From contig NC_084890.1 of the NCBI RefSeq assembly GCF_958979055.1, forward strand, positions 496,001-560,000: a DNA stretch of 64,000 nucleotides, given 5' to 3'. Made by a program: the position numbers and the translations under genes. Source of the stretch: Alnus glutinosa. Lineage: Eukaryota; Streptophyta; Magnoliopsida; Fagales; Betulaceae. Below are positions 14,641-29,200 of this stretch, one piece after another (position 1 is the first letter of the stretch; the number at the start of each line of letters is the position of its first letter). Below the pieces are notes generated by a model. That model did not search any database. It had not been told where the DNA came from and saw only the letters and a list, made by a program, of their open reading frames with translations.

Positions 14641-17600
14641 CTACCGTCTTGAGCTTGTTTTCGCCGCTCGATGTTTCCACTTCATCTGCATTTCATAAGA
14701 GCCAAAGTTTTGTAATGCACACTAACATAGCTGAATAAATTTTATATATCAAAAGCCAAGGGTGGAGGTAAATACAAGAGGCTCATCATCAGAAATTTCA
14801 GCATCACGAACATCAGAAGGTTTCTCCTTTTTTCTGGAAATACTTCTACTGGCTTGGCTCCCTTCTGAATCTGATTTGTCCTCTTCACTAGCTCCCTCTT
14901 TTCCGGCACTGCTTGATTCATCTGCTTCTTTATCTTCTGAACCAGATTTCTCTTCATCACTAATTGGACTATCTTGTGGGACACACTCGATATCTCCAGT
15001 ACTTCTCCCTTCAAAATCAGGGTTTTCTTCTCCATCAGATTCATCTGTATGATGTGGGCTCTTCTCCGTGATATCTCCAGCACTTCTCCCTTCAAGATCA
15101 GGGTTTTCTTCTCCATCAGATTCATCTGTATGATGCAGGCTCTTCTCCGTGATATCTCCAGCACTTCTCCCTTCAAGATCAGGGTTTTCTTCTCCATCAG
15201 ATTCATCTGTATGATGCAGGCTCTTCTCCGTGTCTTTCAACTGTTTTATTTTTGAAACTGACTTAACTTCCTTCTCAGATTCCTCCTTATCTGTTAGGTT
15301 CTCATCCAGTCTTTCAGCTTGTTCCCCTTCAGAATCACCTGGAAAGAAAAACATAAGAATTCAAAATACCATGAAACTGCACAAGTCTAATAAATCAGGA
15401 TTAAAACAAAGAACTTGAATAAAGAAAAAAATCCGAAGAGATGTGATCCTCTCTCTCTCTGACTCTTTTATTTCAAGGCAACTCACCAGTACTTGATTTC
15501 AAAAAACAAAATAGATCCAATAAAAACATTCTACATAACAAATAGAAAAGCATTTTCCTGGATAATTTATGTGCATCATTAGGTAAAGTGAGTTGAATTT
15601 GAAGCTAAACTAAGCATGTCACATCTTGGAGCTCAAAATTATTTCACCATTTTGCAGCACATGCACCATACTGCACCATACAAATCAGTACCTGGCACTT
15701 GTGATGCTTTTCTTCTAATCATCCAAGGACACGTAAAAATTGTCCATATTCTATACAAAGAAAATATGTTTTTTTTTTTTTTTTTTATATAAGTAAATTT
15801 AGTCTTATTGAACGCATAAAGCGCTCCTAAGTACACTGGAAGTATACTTAGGGGCCGAGTATGTCATTTAATAAATAATGAACTTGTACTTGCTTGTGTT
15901 TCGTAAGATGCCAACATCTTACTCTTCCCTGTCCTGGTGCCAGCATTCCACATCTAATGAAAGATTAAAATGAGTTCACTACAAATATTTCTCTTGGTAC
16001 ATGTAACATATTGGGATAATGTTCAGTCAAATGCCAACCCAAAAAAAAAAAATTAATTGCCTTTCAACTTTCTAGCACTTGCCCTGCGTAAACAAATATA
16101 ATTGGAGATTCTTTCTGATCAGTACACAACTCATGCACCCAAACATAGCCGAACCCAAAACCTCACCCTCCACCCCCTTCTTTATGGGATGAGGATATGT
16201 CATCTGGTTCAAACTCCAAAGTCTACCGGCGCATACATAAAGGAATATTAGAAACTGATAAGACACTTCACCTGAGTTCAATTCATCAGCTTTCGACACT
16301 GAGGTGGGTTCAGGACTTGGTATGTCAGAATTCCCTCTGTCTTCAGCTTCACCCAAGTCACTTTTTGATACGCCCTTTCGTCCATGCTTTAAATTTTTTT
16401 TTGGAGTTCTTTTCCCTTTAACACTAGGCAACAAAGATCACACAATTTAAATACTAAAAAAGTAACTAAACTTACAAAAATGCGTTCAAAATGAAAGTAT
16501 CACTCACATCTGAGTTGATTCCTTATTCCAAACCGAACCACTTGAATTTTTTTTTTTCTTCCCAGGTGACCTGTAAAAGAATGAAAGAAATGAAGAAAGG
16601 AAGATAGCATACCAAAGCCAGAACCATGCAATAATGATGATAGAGATGAACAAGAATATTGCAGTGAAACCAAACAGTTACAAGTTATCCTTTCAAAAAT
16701 TTGATTTGACCAATGGAACAGGAGGATGCTCTACATACTGCATCAGGAAGACAACACTTACACTTCTTTTGAAGGGGGGCCGTTTGATGAATTTAACTTC
16801 TGTTACGGTAAAAGAAAAAGGGTCAGAAATAAGTCACAACTCATTGCTTTGCTTGAAACAAATAATGGAATTTCTTCAGCTAGAGGAAAGAATGCTAATG
16901 AAGATCTTAAACCTTTGAAGACTTCCGACCATTGTCAATGAGCTCCCAGCGCTCCTTCTCTAAGCGAAGAACTTCCACATCCCCATCTTCATATAACACC
17001 TTCCATGTGATATTAATGTGTGAAACTTATGTGACAGGAATCTTGTGAAATAATTAAAATGTATTCTTTTTAGTAATAATCCTTATCAAAAAAAAAAGTA
17101 TTCTTTTTAGTAATAATCAAGTGTAAAAAAGCTTGTATCAACTAATCCCAAGAATCGGACTGAGGGAGAGGACAAGGTGCAGCTTACCACATGCTTCCCT
17201 TTCAGAGGATCATAAGACTTAACCGTGCCTTGATAAAATCTGTGAATGTTGGCAACGAGACATCAGGATCTATATTTGAGCAAAAATTAGAAAGGAGAGA
17301 AGTTTGGCCCTTGACAAGAAAGTGCATGGAGGGAGAAAGAGTAAAACAGTATTCAAAAATAGGTTTGGCCCTTGATGTACAATGACATAGGAGAGATATG
17401 TGAGCGTGTGTGTGACAAAGAAGGTATAGTCTCAAGCTTTCTTTTGCTTTTCTTGTTCTGCCTTATATAGATGACAAGAAGACTCACTTCTTATCCATAG
17501 GCCACCAAACTTTTATTCTGCAACCAATCAAGTCTTCGATATCTCGTCCACCAGCCTTCGATGTGCACTGTGGAGGAAAAATTACATCAGATCAAAAAAT

Positions 17601-20600
17601 GAAATGTTGCAAGAGTCCATTAGTTCAAATTGAGTAAGCAGTTAAACCTCAATACAAGAAAAGAACAGAAGGGCCAATGAGCTCTTGTTCCAATGGCACC
17701 TCCTCCCCTTGAGAGAATAGGGTGGAGGCCAAGGATTCAAGACCCACTGGGTGTGTCATGTGTGTGTAACTCACCAATCCCCAAAAAACAAAAAAGGAAA
17801 AGAAAATAACAGTAGGGAAACTATATACACATAAAAATAAATAACATATACATGAAACATTGCTACTGGGAATGAAACAAAAACATAAATCGAAATTTCA
17901 GAGACATGATAGCAGGACCGTGGCTACAAAATCTGTGTACCTTGTAATTGTTTGAAACATGTTTACGCAGCTCAGCTGAATAAAAAGCATGGTGAGAGGG
18001 ACAGAGAGAGAGAGACATGAAACTTCTTAGTACACTATCGTAAGTCCAGTAAGGAAACTTTCCATTGTAGTTTGGTATACCACGTCACAGTTTGAAATGC
18101 TAATAGTAGGAGACTCTTGCTCAGACATATCTTTTGTTTAGACAATCACAATCAATTTTATCGAGAATAGTTGGCAATCACACCTTTTCTGTGAAGGAGA
18201 GTAGTAAAAAATTAAAGAAATAAAAAGAAGAGAGAAAAGCTAATGAACAGTGAAAAAGTACATTACGGGCAAGCAATAGCAACATACAAATAAATTATAA
18301 TGACCACATAATAAGTGCAAACTACATGGTTCTCGATGGCATCACTACTTTGTGGAGCACAAAACAGAAGTAGGCTTATATTGTTTTTTTTTAGTTAAGT
18401 AATTCAAATATTATTATAAGCGAAAGGCGCAACCCAGGTACAAGAGAAACACCTAGCAAGAAAGGGAAAAAAGAACAAGGAAATCATGAAAGCTGAGTAC
18501 AAAGGGAGCTAAAAACGTAACTGTCCAAATAAGAAAACCACTAATATAGCATATGGATGTGATTTAATGAGAAAACCACTAATTAAGTCGAGCAGAAAGG
18601 ATGTGGAAAAATTGACCTTTGCCAATCCTGCGATACTTCTCCTTTTCCGCTTCCTGCTAGACCCCATGGGAGACTTGACATTACTATTTGTGTTGATCTT
18701 ATCAGTCTCTGTCAGCACATTAGGCTTCTGCAAGAGGTAAGAAAAGAAGTCGATATCATTTACCTCCATATCATTAGACCACCAGGAAAACATGAGGTGA
18801 AAGTATTCTTAAAGCAAATTAACCAGCACCGGAGCTTACCTCCATGTCATGGTCACTGGCTTCTCCCACTTCATTTACCTCATCATTATGACCTCGGTCA
18901 GAGTATCTGCCCTTATCCTTTGACGAGAAGCTTGTCTTCTTTCGAATGCAAGATAGCAACAAGTCTGACTCTGATCCTTCAACCATTTTCTTCCGCATAG
19001 ATATTTTGTCTTTTGTATCAGAGCTAATGTCTGGATCCGTTTCAACAGATTGAAATGACGAAATTCTTGCTTTATGTGAGTCATTCCCCGAAGCTCTTAA
19101 AGTAGCCTTAGAAGTACTTGCTGGTGATCTGAAAGCACTGTGAGTTGATGATGACCTCGGGCGTTTTGGTACTGGAAAGGATGTTGCATCACTAGCTTTT
19201 CTTTTCTTACCTTTTTCATCCTCTCGATCCTTTTTTGTTTTCTTACTAGGAAAATGTTCATGACCATTGCTCGATTCAAACTTACTGGACATCCCCATGT
19301 TTTCAAAATTTATTTCCCTCACCATTTTCAGGATGTCAACATCATTTTCAGCATTTTTTGCTTCAGCTGGTAAAGACTTTTTCTTTTTCACCTTTTTAGC
19401 CTTTGTCCCCTGAGATTTTAAGGATTTCATCATTTTCCCTAGAGGTATTTCATTTCCATCTATTTCGCCATGTTTCAGTTCTTCATCCTGAGCGACTTCG
19501 GTAAAAACCTGATGTTATAAAAGAATAACTATTTTAGTAAAAGATGCAAGATGCGCAAAATATCACCAAACAATACCAAACTATTGATTGGCAAAACATA
19601 CCTCTTCATCAGTTTCTAACTTAAGTGATTCAAAGTGAGTCAAGATGTTCTCATCAGCCAACCATGTTTGCCCATCACGGGCCTGTTCAATACAGGAAAT
19701 GACATTAATGGATATTATATAAAAATGAAAAACATAGTTGAAGATACTTTAGAAAGAATTAATGTAACTGATGCCAAGAAGTTTAAGTACCACACTTTAT
19801 GTAAATAAGGTATTTTTTTTATAAGGTTCAGAATTGGGTTAGTTATCATCAGTCCAAATCATTCACATATCAGTCGGTAGTAATGCTTTTTCCTCAAATC
19901 ATCCCATCATTTTGGTGAGTAATTAGAACTGAAATAAGGACACAATTGCCCATTTCCCGCAAATTCAACTTCATGTCCAGAAACTAACCAAGGCTACAAC
20001 TATACCTGAATTCATCTATGACATGCCAGAACCAGACACACACACATGCACGGGAAAAGGACTGGAAACCTCCTTTCCAAGTAATTTTACAAAAATTGCA
20101 TACATAAGAACTAATGACGTGATATCAAGCCGTTGCATGAGTACCACAATAAAATGCATTCTGCAAGTAAATAGATGCTGAAGAATCAGAAAGTTTTTCT
20201 TCGTCAGGTATTCAATCCAGTACATATTACATAAAACAAGACAACTGAATTCTTTGCAGAACTTACCACAGAGTCATCCCCTTCTTTCTTTTCAAACAAT
20301 TTGTACAGCACAGAGGGCAGAGGCACCGATGCAGTCAACCCTTGTAAGTCATCCTCCTTTGGGGCTAGGCGCTTAGTGATTGACAACCCAAGGTCACAAA
20401 TAGCATGTGAATTCTGAAAATTTCAAATGACAATAAAGGTAAGCTAGGAGTTCTGCATCTCTTTCCATTATTCTGCAATTTCTTTCTTTTTCTTTTTGTT
20501 TCGATGAATTATGCTCAGCAATAACTGAATCGCAGCCAATAAAATAAGCTAAGGTATATTATATCTCCAACCTTTGATTTTGCTGTATCAACTATATCCT

Positions 20601-23600
20601 CAGAGCACTTGATACTTTGAAAGATAGAGCTAATAATGGAAATACTTTCCCTATCCTTCTCCTTGTTGGAACTAGCTTCTGATTTGGTGTCTTCATCTCT
20701 ATGCACCAGCATAGAAATAATTAAGTACAATTTCCTGAAAAACGTGAATAGTAGAAAGGTTAGTAAGAATGAGCATTCACAATATATACCAGAATGGTTC
20801 ACCCTTATTCGCATTGAAACAATCTGTAATATTCAAATCCATGCCACAAAAATATACAGTGATGAAAAGGGATGAATAAGTGACACAAACATGTACATAC
20901 GTAAGGCAACAAGCATAAAAAAGTTTTGCTCAAGGAAATTACTGAATAACAGATTGGCAAGAAGAGACTACTAAAAAATTTATTATTTTGAGCATGCAGA
21001 AAATGCACTTTTTTTTTTAATATAAGTAAACGAAATATCATTAAAATTAACAGACATGTTATGATGCTGACTGTGAAAGAACAAGAACAATTAACCCTAC
21101 CAAGGAGAACCAGCTAATTCCATAGCATATAAATTAACAGATGTGTTATGATTCCATCGTTTATACATGATGCCTTGGGTTTAGTTTTCTTCATTCTGCT
21201 TCTATATAAAATTCTAACTCCCATGAAATAGAGAACTCATATGAAACAGTGACTATAAATACATCTAAGAAAAATATAAAAAGTGAAATAGCCAGTGAGT
21301 TTTATCGCAAACCGCACCTCCCCCTATAGGAACAGGGTGGAGGATGAGATTATGGCTTCAAGACCTACACGCTGAGCATCAGAGATTAATTTATAAAAAA
21401 TAATATAAAAAAAATTAAAAAATTAAAAAATTAAAAAAAGAAAAAAAAGAAAAAAAAAAAAAAGGAAAAAGAAAAGAAAGAGAGAAGAAGAAGGAAAAGA
21501 AATAGATATACCTGTATATTAGTTCAAATGCTTTGACATCCTTGCATTCATCAATATTAGGACATGAATGCTGAGCAAGAGCATGAACCAAGTATGGGAG
21601 AATGTATTCAGGATAAGCTGTCAAGGAATTTCCATCAGATTGTGTAGAGAGCTGTCGAGCCTTTGCTTGGTGATACATTTGAATAATGTCGGCAAGGTTT
21701 TGTTTCTCCTTCATAGCAAACAAATTATATTATTGCATGAATAATATGCACTTGACAAGAAAATGGAATCTACTATAAATGAACCAATTTTAGTTCGCAT
21801 ACCTCTTCAAATTCTGATTGCTCGGATCCAATGATGTTAAATAAGAATGCGCAAGCATATTTTCCATCCAAATGCCGATCCTTTATGTACTGATGGACTT
21901 TCCCTAGGAACAGTTTTTTAGCTTGAGGGAAACTAATCTACAAGATCAGCAGCAGGCAAAATAAAACCATCACTTTCAGATCTTTGTGAAAACTGACCAA
22001 CTTGTACTAGCATGAAGATGACAACAAAAGTTTATCTGTATTTAAACAGGAAAAAAAATTCAAAATCATATATACTAGGAGAAGCTTTCAAGGAAAGGAG
22101 TCCACCTCTGAAGTCCTCAAGGTTAAGTGGAAGATATCAACAGGTATCTTATCATCCCAGTACTTTGACAGACGAAGAACCGCCTTGGCAGAAGCAAGCC
22201 TCAAATGGGCCTTATCAACAAAACTGTATGATGGCAAAAACTTGTACATAAAATTCCAAGGTTCATAAAACAAGCTAAACTTTTAACTGTAATATCAAAT
22301 CAGAACAATCAACTAAGCATTTCATTAGTGTTATTAAAAAATGTTTCCATGTGGTTGAATTACCTCGATTCTATATCTTTTGATATCTCTCCAAAAGAAA
22401 GTACGTTTCTAAGGATATCAAGAAGACCATCAATGGCAGGACGAACATGGGCATCTTTAACAGGCAAATAGCTCTTAACCAATGTCTTGATGCCAAATAT
22501 CTGCAGCGCCCAAAACAAAAACAAAAAAAAAAAAGGGTTAACAAGTCATGAAGGTATTTGCTGAAAATGTCAGAAGATTAAAATCCTGGATATACAACCG
22601 AGCAAGGCATGTTCACCAATGCTACTGTTATTATCTTGAAACAAATAAAAGAACTGAAGTACAAATCTCCCCAAAATAACGAACCTTCAACAAACAAAGT
22701 TCACTTCTGTCATCCCAAGATGCACTTGTGTCATCTTCTGCTTTCTGAAACAGTAAACCATGCACATACATCAAAAAACACAGAGAAGCACATATAAATG
22801 AAAATTTTTATGATAGGGTCAAATATAATTGCAGAGGTCCAGTGGATCTTGAAAGCCATACATTACTGCACTTCAGAATCTTGTTCATTATGAAATCTTC
22901 GATTTCACTCTCTCTGGTTTCGAAAACTGGCATTGCGGTCTCCGCTATACACCCTAGAGATTGTAGAACAGCAGGTAAATGTGTCTTCTCCTCCAACATA
23001 TCCACGAGCCTCTGCAAATTGAGAAGGATACATCAGCTTGTGCAAATACCAGAACTGAACATTGATATTGCTATGAGTTGAGGAGATCTACCGGTGATGA
23101 ATGAAAGACTGTCAATATCCTTACTGAAAAATAATTGCATCAATGTTTCCTCAGTCAAATATGAAACTAACCTTGTATAAAACAGAAAGTGACTTGAGTC
23201 CGTCATCCTTTGTTATGGCTGCCAGGGCATGTACAGCATACTTGGCCTGTCTTCGACTGCCTTCTAAACATAGCCTCTCCAATACGAGGTCTATGGAACT
23301 GCAGGTAAACAATTGGGATATAACAAACATAATACATGAGGGGCTTGGCATAACAAGTCAAAAATTTCAAGAGTTGCACCTTGATGAAACGGCCAGTTGT
23401 TCTCGGATTGTACCACCAGCCTTTGCTAGAACATGCAAAACACCTTCTTTTATTATTTCATCATCATCTTTAAGAAAAATTACTAATTCCCCTTCAACCC
23501 CACCAAGCAGCATTGGACTGAAGCGAGCAAGAAGCTGACATTGTTCACAAAAGACCTAAAATTAAGTGAATCTTGAAAAACCAGTCTGTATAGGATATGA

Positions 23601-26172
23601 GATGTAGGATTGACATGTATCTACCACTAGTATATCCATGCAAGATTGAGTGTATTGAGTATTTCCAGCAGATTTATGTGTGGCAGCCTCCAGAAGTATT
23701 TCTTTCACGTGCTCCTTGTTGAAAAGTAAATAAGAACACTTGACAGAGAGATTGCTCAGAAAATCATAAAGTCGATGTTTCTCGCCAAGTATCCTAAGCA
23801 AATCATCCTGAAAGTAAATGAAAATATCATATGAAACCATTCCAAGCTAAATAAAAAAAAAAAGGAATGGTGGAGTTTCCCACTGTTATTAATAAAGATA
23901 GATGAAGGTGAAGGAGGTTCATGAGACTGAAATTAGTCCTTGGCACAGATTATGAATTTGAAAATTTAAAAACAAGTATTAAATGGTTTAAATGATCATC
24001 ACATTCCAATCTTCTTAAGGGTGAACATACTCTGATTCCAAAACTATATCAGTGACAAGTTTGCGATGGATGTGCAGGTGTTGGAGATGTGATGCTGCTA
24101 AAAGCAACAAAACGGCAGCTTGAGCAGTTGAACTTGGGATTGTAGCAACAAATAGCTGAAGCTGGTCGTAAGAGTGATGGTGGTGTTCAAAGTTATCTTA
24201 GGTGATCATGGTGCCTGTACCTACGATAGTGATGGCAATGGAGCTGATGTGAATATGAGTTCTTTTAACCTTGGGTGGTAATAAGAATTGCCAAGGTGAA
24301 AAACAATTGTATTAAGAAAGTGTAGAGACAGCAACAGGTGTTGCAACTGTTGACATATGGGCGGATGTCCAAATGTAGCAGTCAGTAGTAGTGATAGCAC
24401 AATGCCTATATGTGAAGTAATATGGTCGCAGTGCTAGTGGTAGTGATGGTGAAAGGGAACTAAGATTATGACAAGCTAATGCAGGTGATCATGGTAGAGA
24501 AAGCACATAGTTGGTCAAAATTTATTTTTACTACTCCTAAGGTTTGGCAGAATTTGCAAGTAACATCTAATATAACAGTTGTGAATCTCACCTCATAATG
24601 GGTTTTCCATTTTCATATTTAGACAATATATCAAGTCCAATCAAAACCAAACAAAGGAGTTAATAAAGGACCCTCTAATGCAATGCTACCCATTCCTCAC
24701 AACCCTTTGACCTGAACAAACCAGCTCTAAAATACATGTTACTAATCAGTAACTTAGTCCCTACCCGGAAAGTACAAGCTTGATGGAAGCCAGTGTTTGG
24801 ATCAACAAGGTTTGTCAAAATCTTCCAGATATTAGCATCTTTCAATTGATCAAGAATCTGATAATTCTCTTCGGCCTTTGCAGGATCAGCAAATGAGCGA
24901 GACATAATTCGGAAGCAGAAAAGAACCTTTTTTTGGATCTCAGGAGCATCACCATCCTGTATTTGAACAACAATCAATGTCTTTGATCTTGATACTGCTC
25001 ATGACAGTTCAATATTTTATAAATTCCAACATTTACAAACCTGATTCATTTGCCTAAGAGACAGATATCTCTGCATCTCTTGTTGTAACCTGCAACCCAA
25101 GAGGAAATTTCCCCCAAAATCAGTCCACAACCCATAAACTACCAAAATGAAAGATTGGGAGGTCCATCAAAAGTCAAATAAATGGAATTTCTTGATGCTA
25201 AAACAACACATTTATATAACATACCTTTGTTTCTGCTCCAGTATCTTCTCAAGGGCCTTCACCTCAACTTTATCAAATCCCGAGAAAATTCTTACCCAAT
25301 GTTTAACTTTATCTTTAACAGAGGACTCAATTGGGAACAGGGACCCACACAAAACAGATTCAATTGTATCTGATCTGCATAATTGAAGTAATTATGAACA
25401 TGAACACTTGGCAAAAAGAAACAAAATTGAGTGTGTGTGGGCATAGAGCAAATACTTTTGGGGCATCATCTTAGGATCAAATCATCTGAAGTTAGCTATT
25501 CCCACAGTTCAGTAAGTAAGTATAGATGTATCAAGGGGTCTTTCGCCACTTTTAGTTCACAAGAAAAAACACATCAAGTGACCTACGTCCCAATATTAAG
25601 CAAAGAAAATAATTTTCCATTTTTCCCTTTTCACTTCACTGCTGAAAACATCCCATGGAAAAAAAAAGTGATAACAGGCGAAAGACAAGAAATCAAATTT
25701 TATGTAACAAAATGTACTGTTGGTCAAAGAATGACTGGCCTGTAGGGTGCAAGTCCACTGCCTTAATTTTGCCAGAAACGTTAACAGCCTTAACATTAAC
25801 CTAGGATATTAACATCACTATAAATTCTTATTCTATAGCATTCTCATTTTTAACATACATGAGATTTGGTTATAATGATACTTATATCTACTAAATCAAA
25901 ACCCAACGAAAATTTTAAATTTTTCCAGCCTTTTCATCTAGAAAAACAAAGGCAATAAATTCCATGCTTGAATAAAAACAGAAATTTTGCTTGTATAAAA
26001 TGGTGAATCTCCAAATGACACCCAGAATGTGGAAAATCTGACAATCCTATGCTAGCATTTAAATTGAACTGTCATATATGTGACAACTTTCAACCCAGGG
26101 ATTAGCTCATGGGGCAACCTTGATCTAGTTCCTTTATGAAACACTCATGGATGAACTGAATGCATCTTTTTT

Positions 26173-26203
<31 letters not shown>

Positions 26204-29200
26204 TTTTATGAGTAAGAATTCATTAAAAAGCGCAAAGGGGCGCAACCCTAGCACACAGGAAGTATACAAAGAGCCCCTAAACAGAGGAAAGAAACGAACA
26301 AGAAAGTAAAAAATCAGCGAACAGCATACTACCCGAGCTATGCGCCGACACCCAAAGATATAACATTTTAAGCACATTTCTACAAAGAGCCCCAGCCGAT
26401 ACCTCCATATCCTCAAAAAGCCTAGAATTTCTCTCACGCCACAAGCCCCACAAAACACATAAAGGAACCTGCTTCCAAATACGGAGAACAGGACCACGAC
26501 CCAGCAAAGTATTCCAACCACTCAATAAATCCAGGACACTACTAGGCATAACCCACTCCACCCCGAACAAGCTATAAAAAGAACTCCAAACAACCCGTGC
26601 CACATCACAATTAAGAAGAAGGTGATCAACGGATTCCCTATGCTTTTTACACATAACACACCACTCTACCACCACAATACCACGCCTATGTAAATTATCA
26701 TGAGTTAAAATCTTTCCTAAAGCCACTGTCCAAACAAAGAACGCCACCCGCTTCGGAGCTTTTACACGCCATATACCCTTCCAAGGAAAAGAAGCCGCCT
26801 CGTGACAAACTAATGCTCTGTAGAAAGTCTTCACTTCAAAATTCCTCTTGGAAAGATTCCACACCACCCTATCAACCTCTCCATGTCGAACCCGAGTAGA
26901 GTATAACTGTTCATAGAAGGACATCACCATCTCCACCTCCCAATCCTGAGCATAGCGCGTAAAGAGAACATTCCAATGAACCACGCCTCCTACCACAGAC
27001 AAATTATCCACCACCCAAGCATCAGGAGAACGAGCAATAGAGTACAAAGCAGGATAACAGAACTTGAGAGGCTTGTCCCCACACCATAAATCATGCCAAA
27101 AGCGAATATGAGACCCATCACCCACCTCAAAACGCAAATACTTGGCAACATTATCCCACCCCCTTCAAATAAACTTCCAAACACCGACACCATAAGGCCC
27201 CGTAACCGGTAAGAACACCAACATCCCCTCACACTCCCATACTTCACCTCAATCACCGATCTCCACAAAGCATCGCACTCCTGAGAGAACCTCCAAATCC
27301 ACTTCCCCAATAAGGCTTGATTAAAATTAATAACATTACGAACTCCTAGTCCACCAACCTTGATTGGATTACAAACTCGATGCCAATTGACTAAATGAAA
27401 TCTAGTCTCATCAACCAAACCACTCCACAGAAACTCCCTTTGAAGCCGCTCCAGTTTCTTAGCTACATTCACAGGAATAGGGCACAGAGATAAAAAAAAA
27501 TAAGTAGGAATGCTAGAAAGAGTACTGTGAATCAATGTCACTCTACCACCCTTGGATAAATATAGTTTCTTCCAACTAGCCAACCTTCGTTCCATCTTCT
27601 CAACAACCCCATTCCAAATAGAAATAGATTTGAACGACGCCCCCAACGGCATACTAAGTCATCGGCAGAGACCCGTATTAATTTCTTTTTTTAAAATGAC
27701 GAGGAACCCCTCGAAGGCAAAGCCACTTCATATACCTACATTGAAAGTAAAACCCCAAACCCGTGCAACAAACCCCCACCACACGGATCAGGTAAGTAAT
27801 GGCTTCGCCACGAGGAGTGGTCCCAAGGAATTGTTTGCACCTAAGGGGATTCGAACCTTAAACCTGATGGGGCAACCAAAGTCCAAGGCCTTCACCAGAA
27901 TCACCACTTGAGCCAACTCCTTGGGATTAACTGAATGCATCTACTCAAGGGAGATTCTTGATGTATATTATTTGGGTATGTAATTGTCTTAACAGAAGAA
28001 ACCAAAGAGCAGATTGCACTCCTCACTAGGTGAAGGGATTACAGGAGTTAGACCAAACCAAATGCAACTGCATAATAGACTACTAACAATACCAGCCACA
28101 GCTGTTGCAGTTACAAAGACATATATTTATGCATGACATGGATATGGAGAAATCCAGTTTATTGGTTCATTCTGTTAAACAGAACCTACTAAATTTTTCT
28201 CTAGAATTAGTTAATGTTGTTCCTAGAGCCTCACAAAATTATATTATTGTTTTTAAGTTTTCCTGCTTCTGCAAGACTTTTAAACCTGCAGTCTTTTAAA
28301 TAGAAAAAAATGAAAACATGTAAGCCGTTGTCAACTGTCAACTCCGGTTTTTATTGAACAGCTCAACTCATAAACAATTAATAAAGTTTCTCAACAGATT
28401 AATTATATAACCCATTACCCTTGAATAATAGAAAATGGATTGAGGATGCCGCTCAATAGAAAAATCTTGTGCAGCATGCAAATTTAAAATATTTACCTGA
28501 AATCTTTGTCATAGAAACATCTCAAAATCTTCCCCGGAATCCAATCAAAATCATCTGGATTGATCAATCCATCAGAGCATTTCACGCAATAAACCCTGTT
28601 TATCTCAGCCAACCTCTCCATGGTATATTTTTTAACAAGCAGCTGGAATCAAGAGCAAAAGAAACCATTAGAAAGAACAAGAATCACTGGATGGTTACAA
28701 AAACAAATAAGAAAAAACAGAAGGAAAAGCATATGTACAGATTTGTCCCGAAGGCGCTCAGCTACAAGTTTTACAGTTTCAAGTGGAATAGCATCCAGAG
28801 CATGGCATGCCACATCGCAGATTACAGCAACAACTTGTTTTCGAACATTTTCATCAAAGTCCAACAACCGGTCACAAAGTGCAGCTAAAAAGTTGACCAA
28901 GATCTAAGTTAGTATCACATTTTTTTTCTGATAAATAAGTACATATTTATATTTTTAAATCAATGCCATTCACTTACAAATTATTTGAGGAGTTTCAGCT
29001 CTTAACGGATTTGACAGAAAACAGCTCTTGACATGTTCAAGGACACACATTCGAACCTCAACAAGTCTGTCAGTCAACCTCTTCAAAAACTCTGAAAAGA
29101 TTGGCTGAAAGGCTTCAGAAATAGCAGATCCTGGCAGAGCAAATAGATCTCCAACTAACCTCACAGCTTTTAAACGAGTATCTAGCTGATCAGTCTGCAT

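Noticed and set aside
14742-15206. Repetitive open frame in a shifted frame over the PDS5 acidic repeats
   Set aside because: The 81-bp unit keeps all frames open; the frame that joins correct splice sites and ends DDEPL is the real one.
14989-15231. Regular direct repeats as a CRISPR array
   Set aside because: The units abut without spacers, encode an in-frame peptide, and the genome is a plant.
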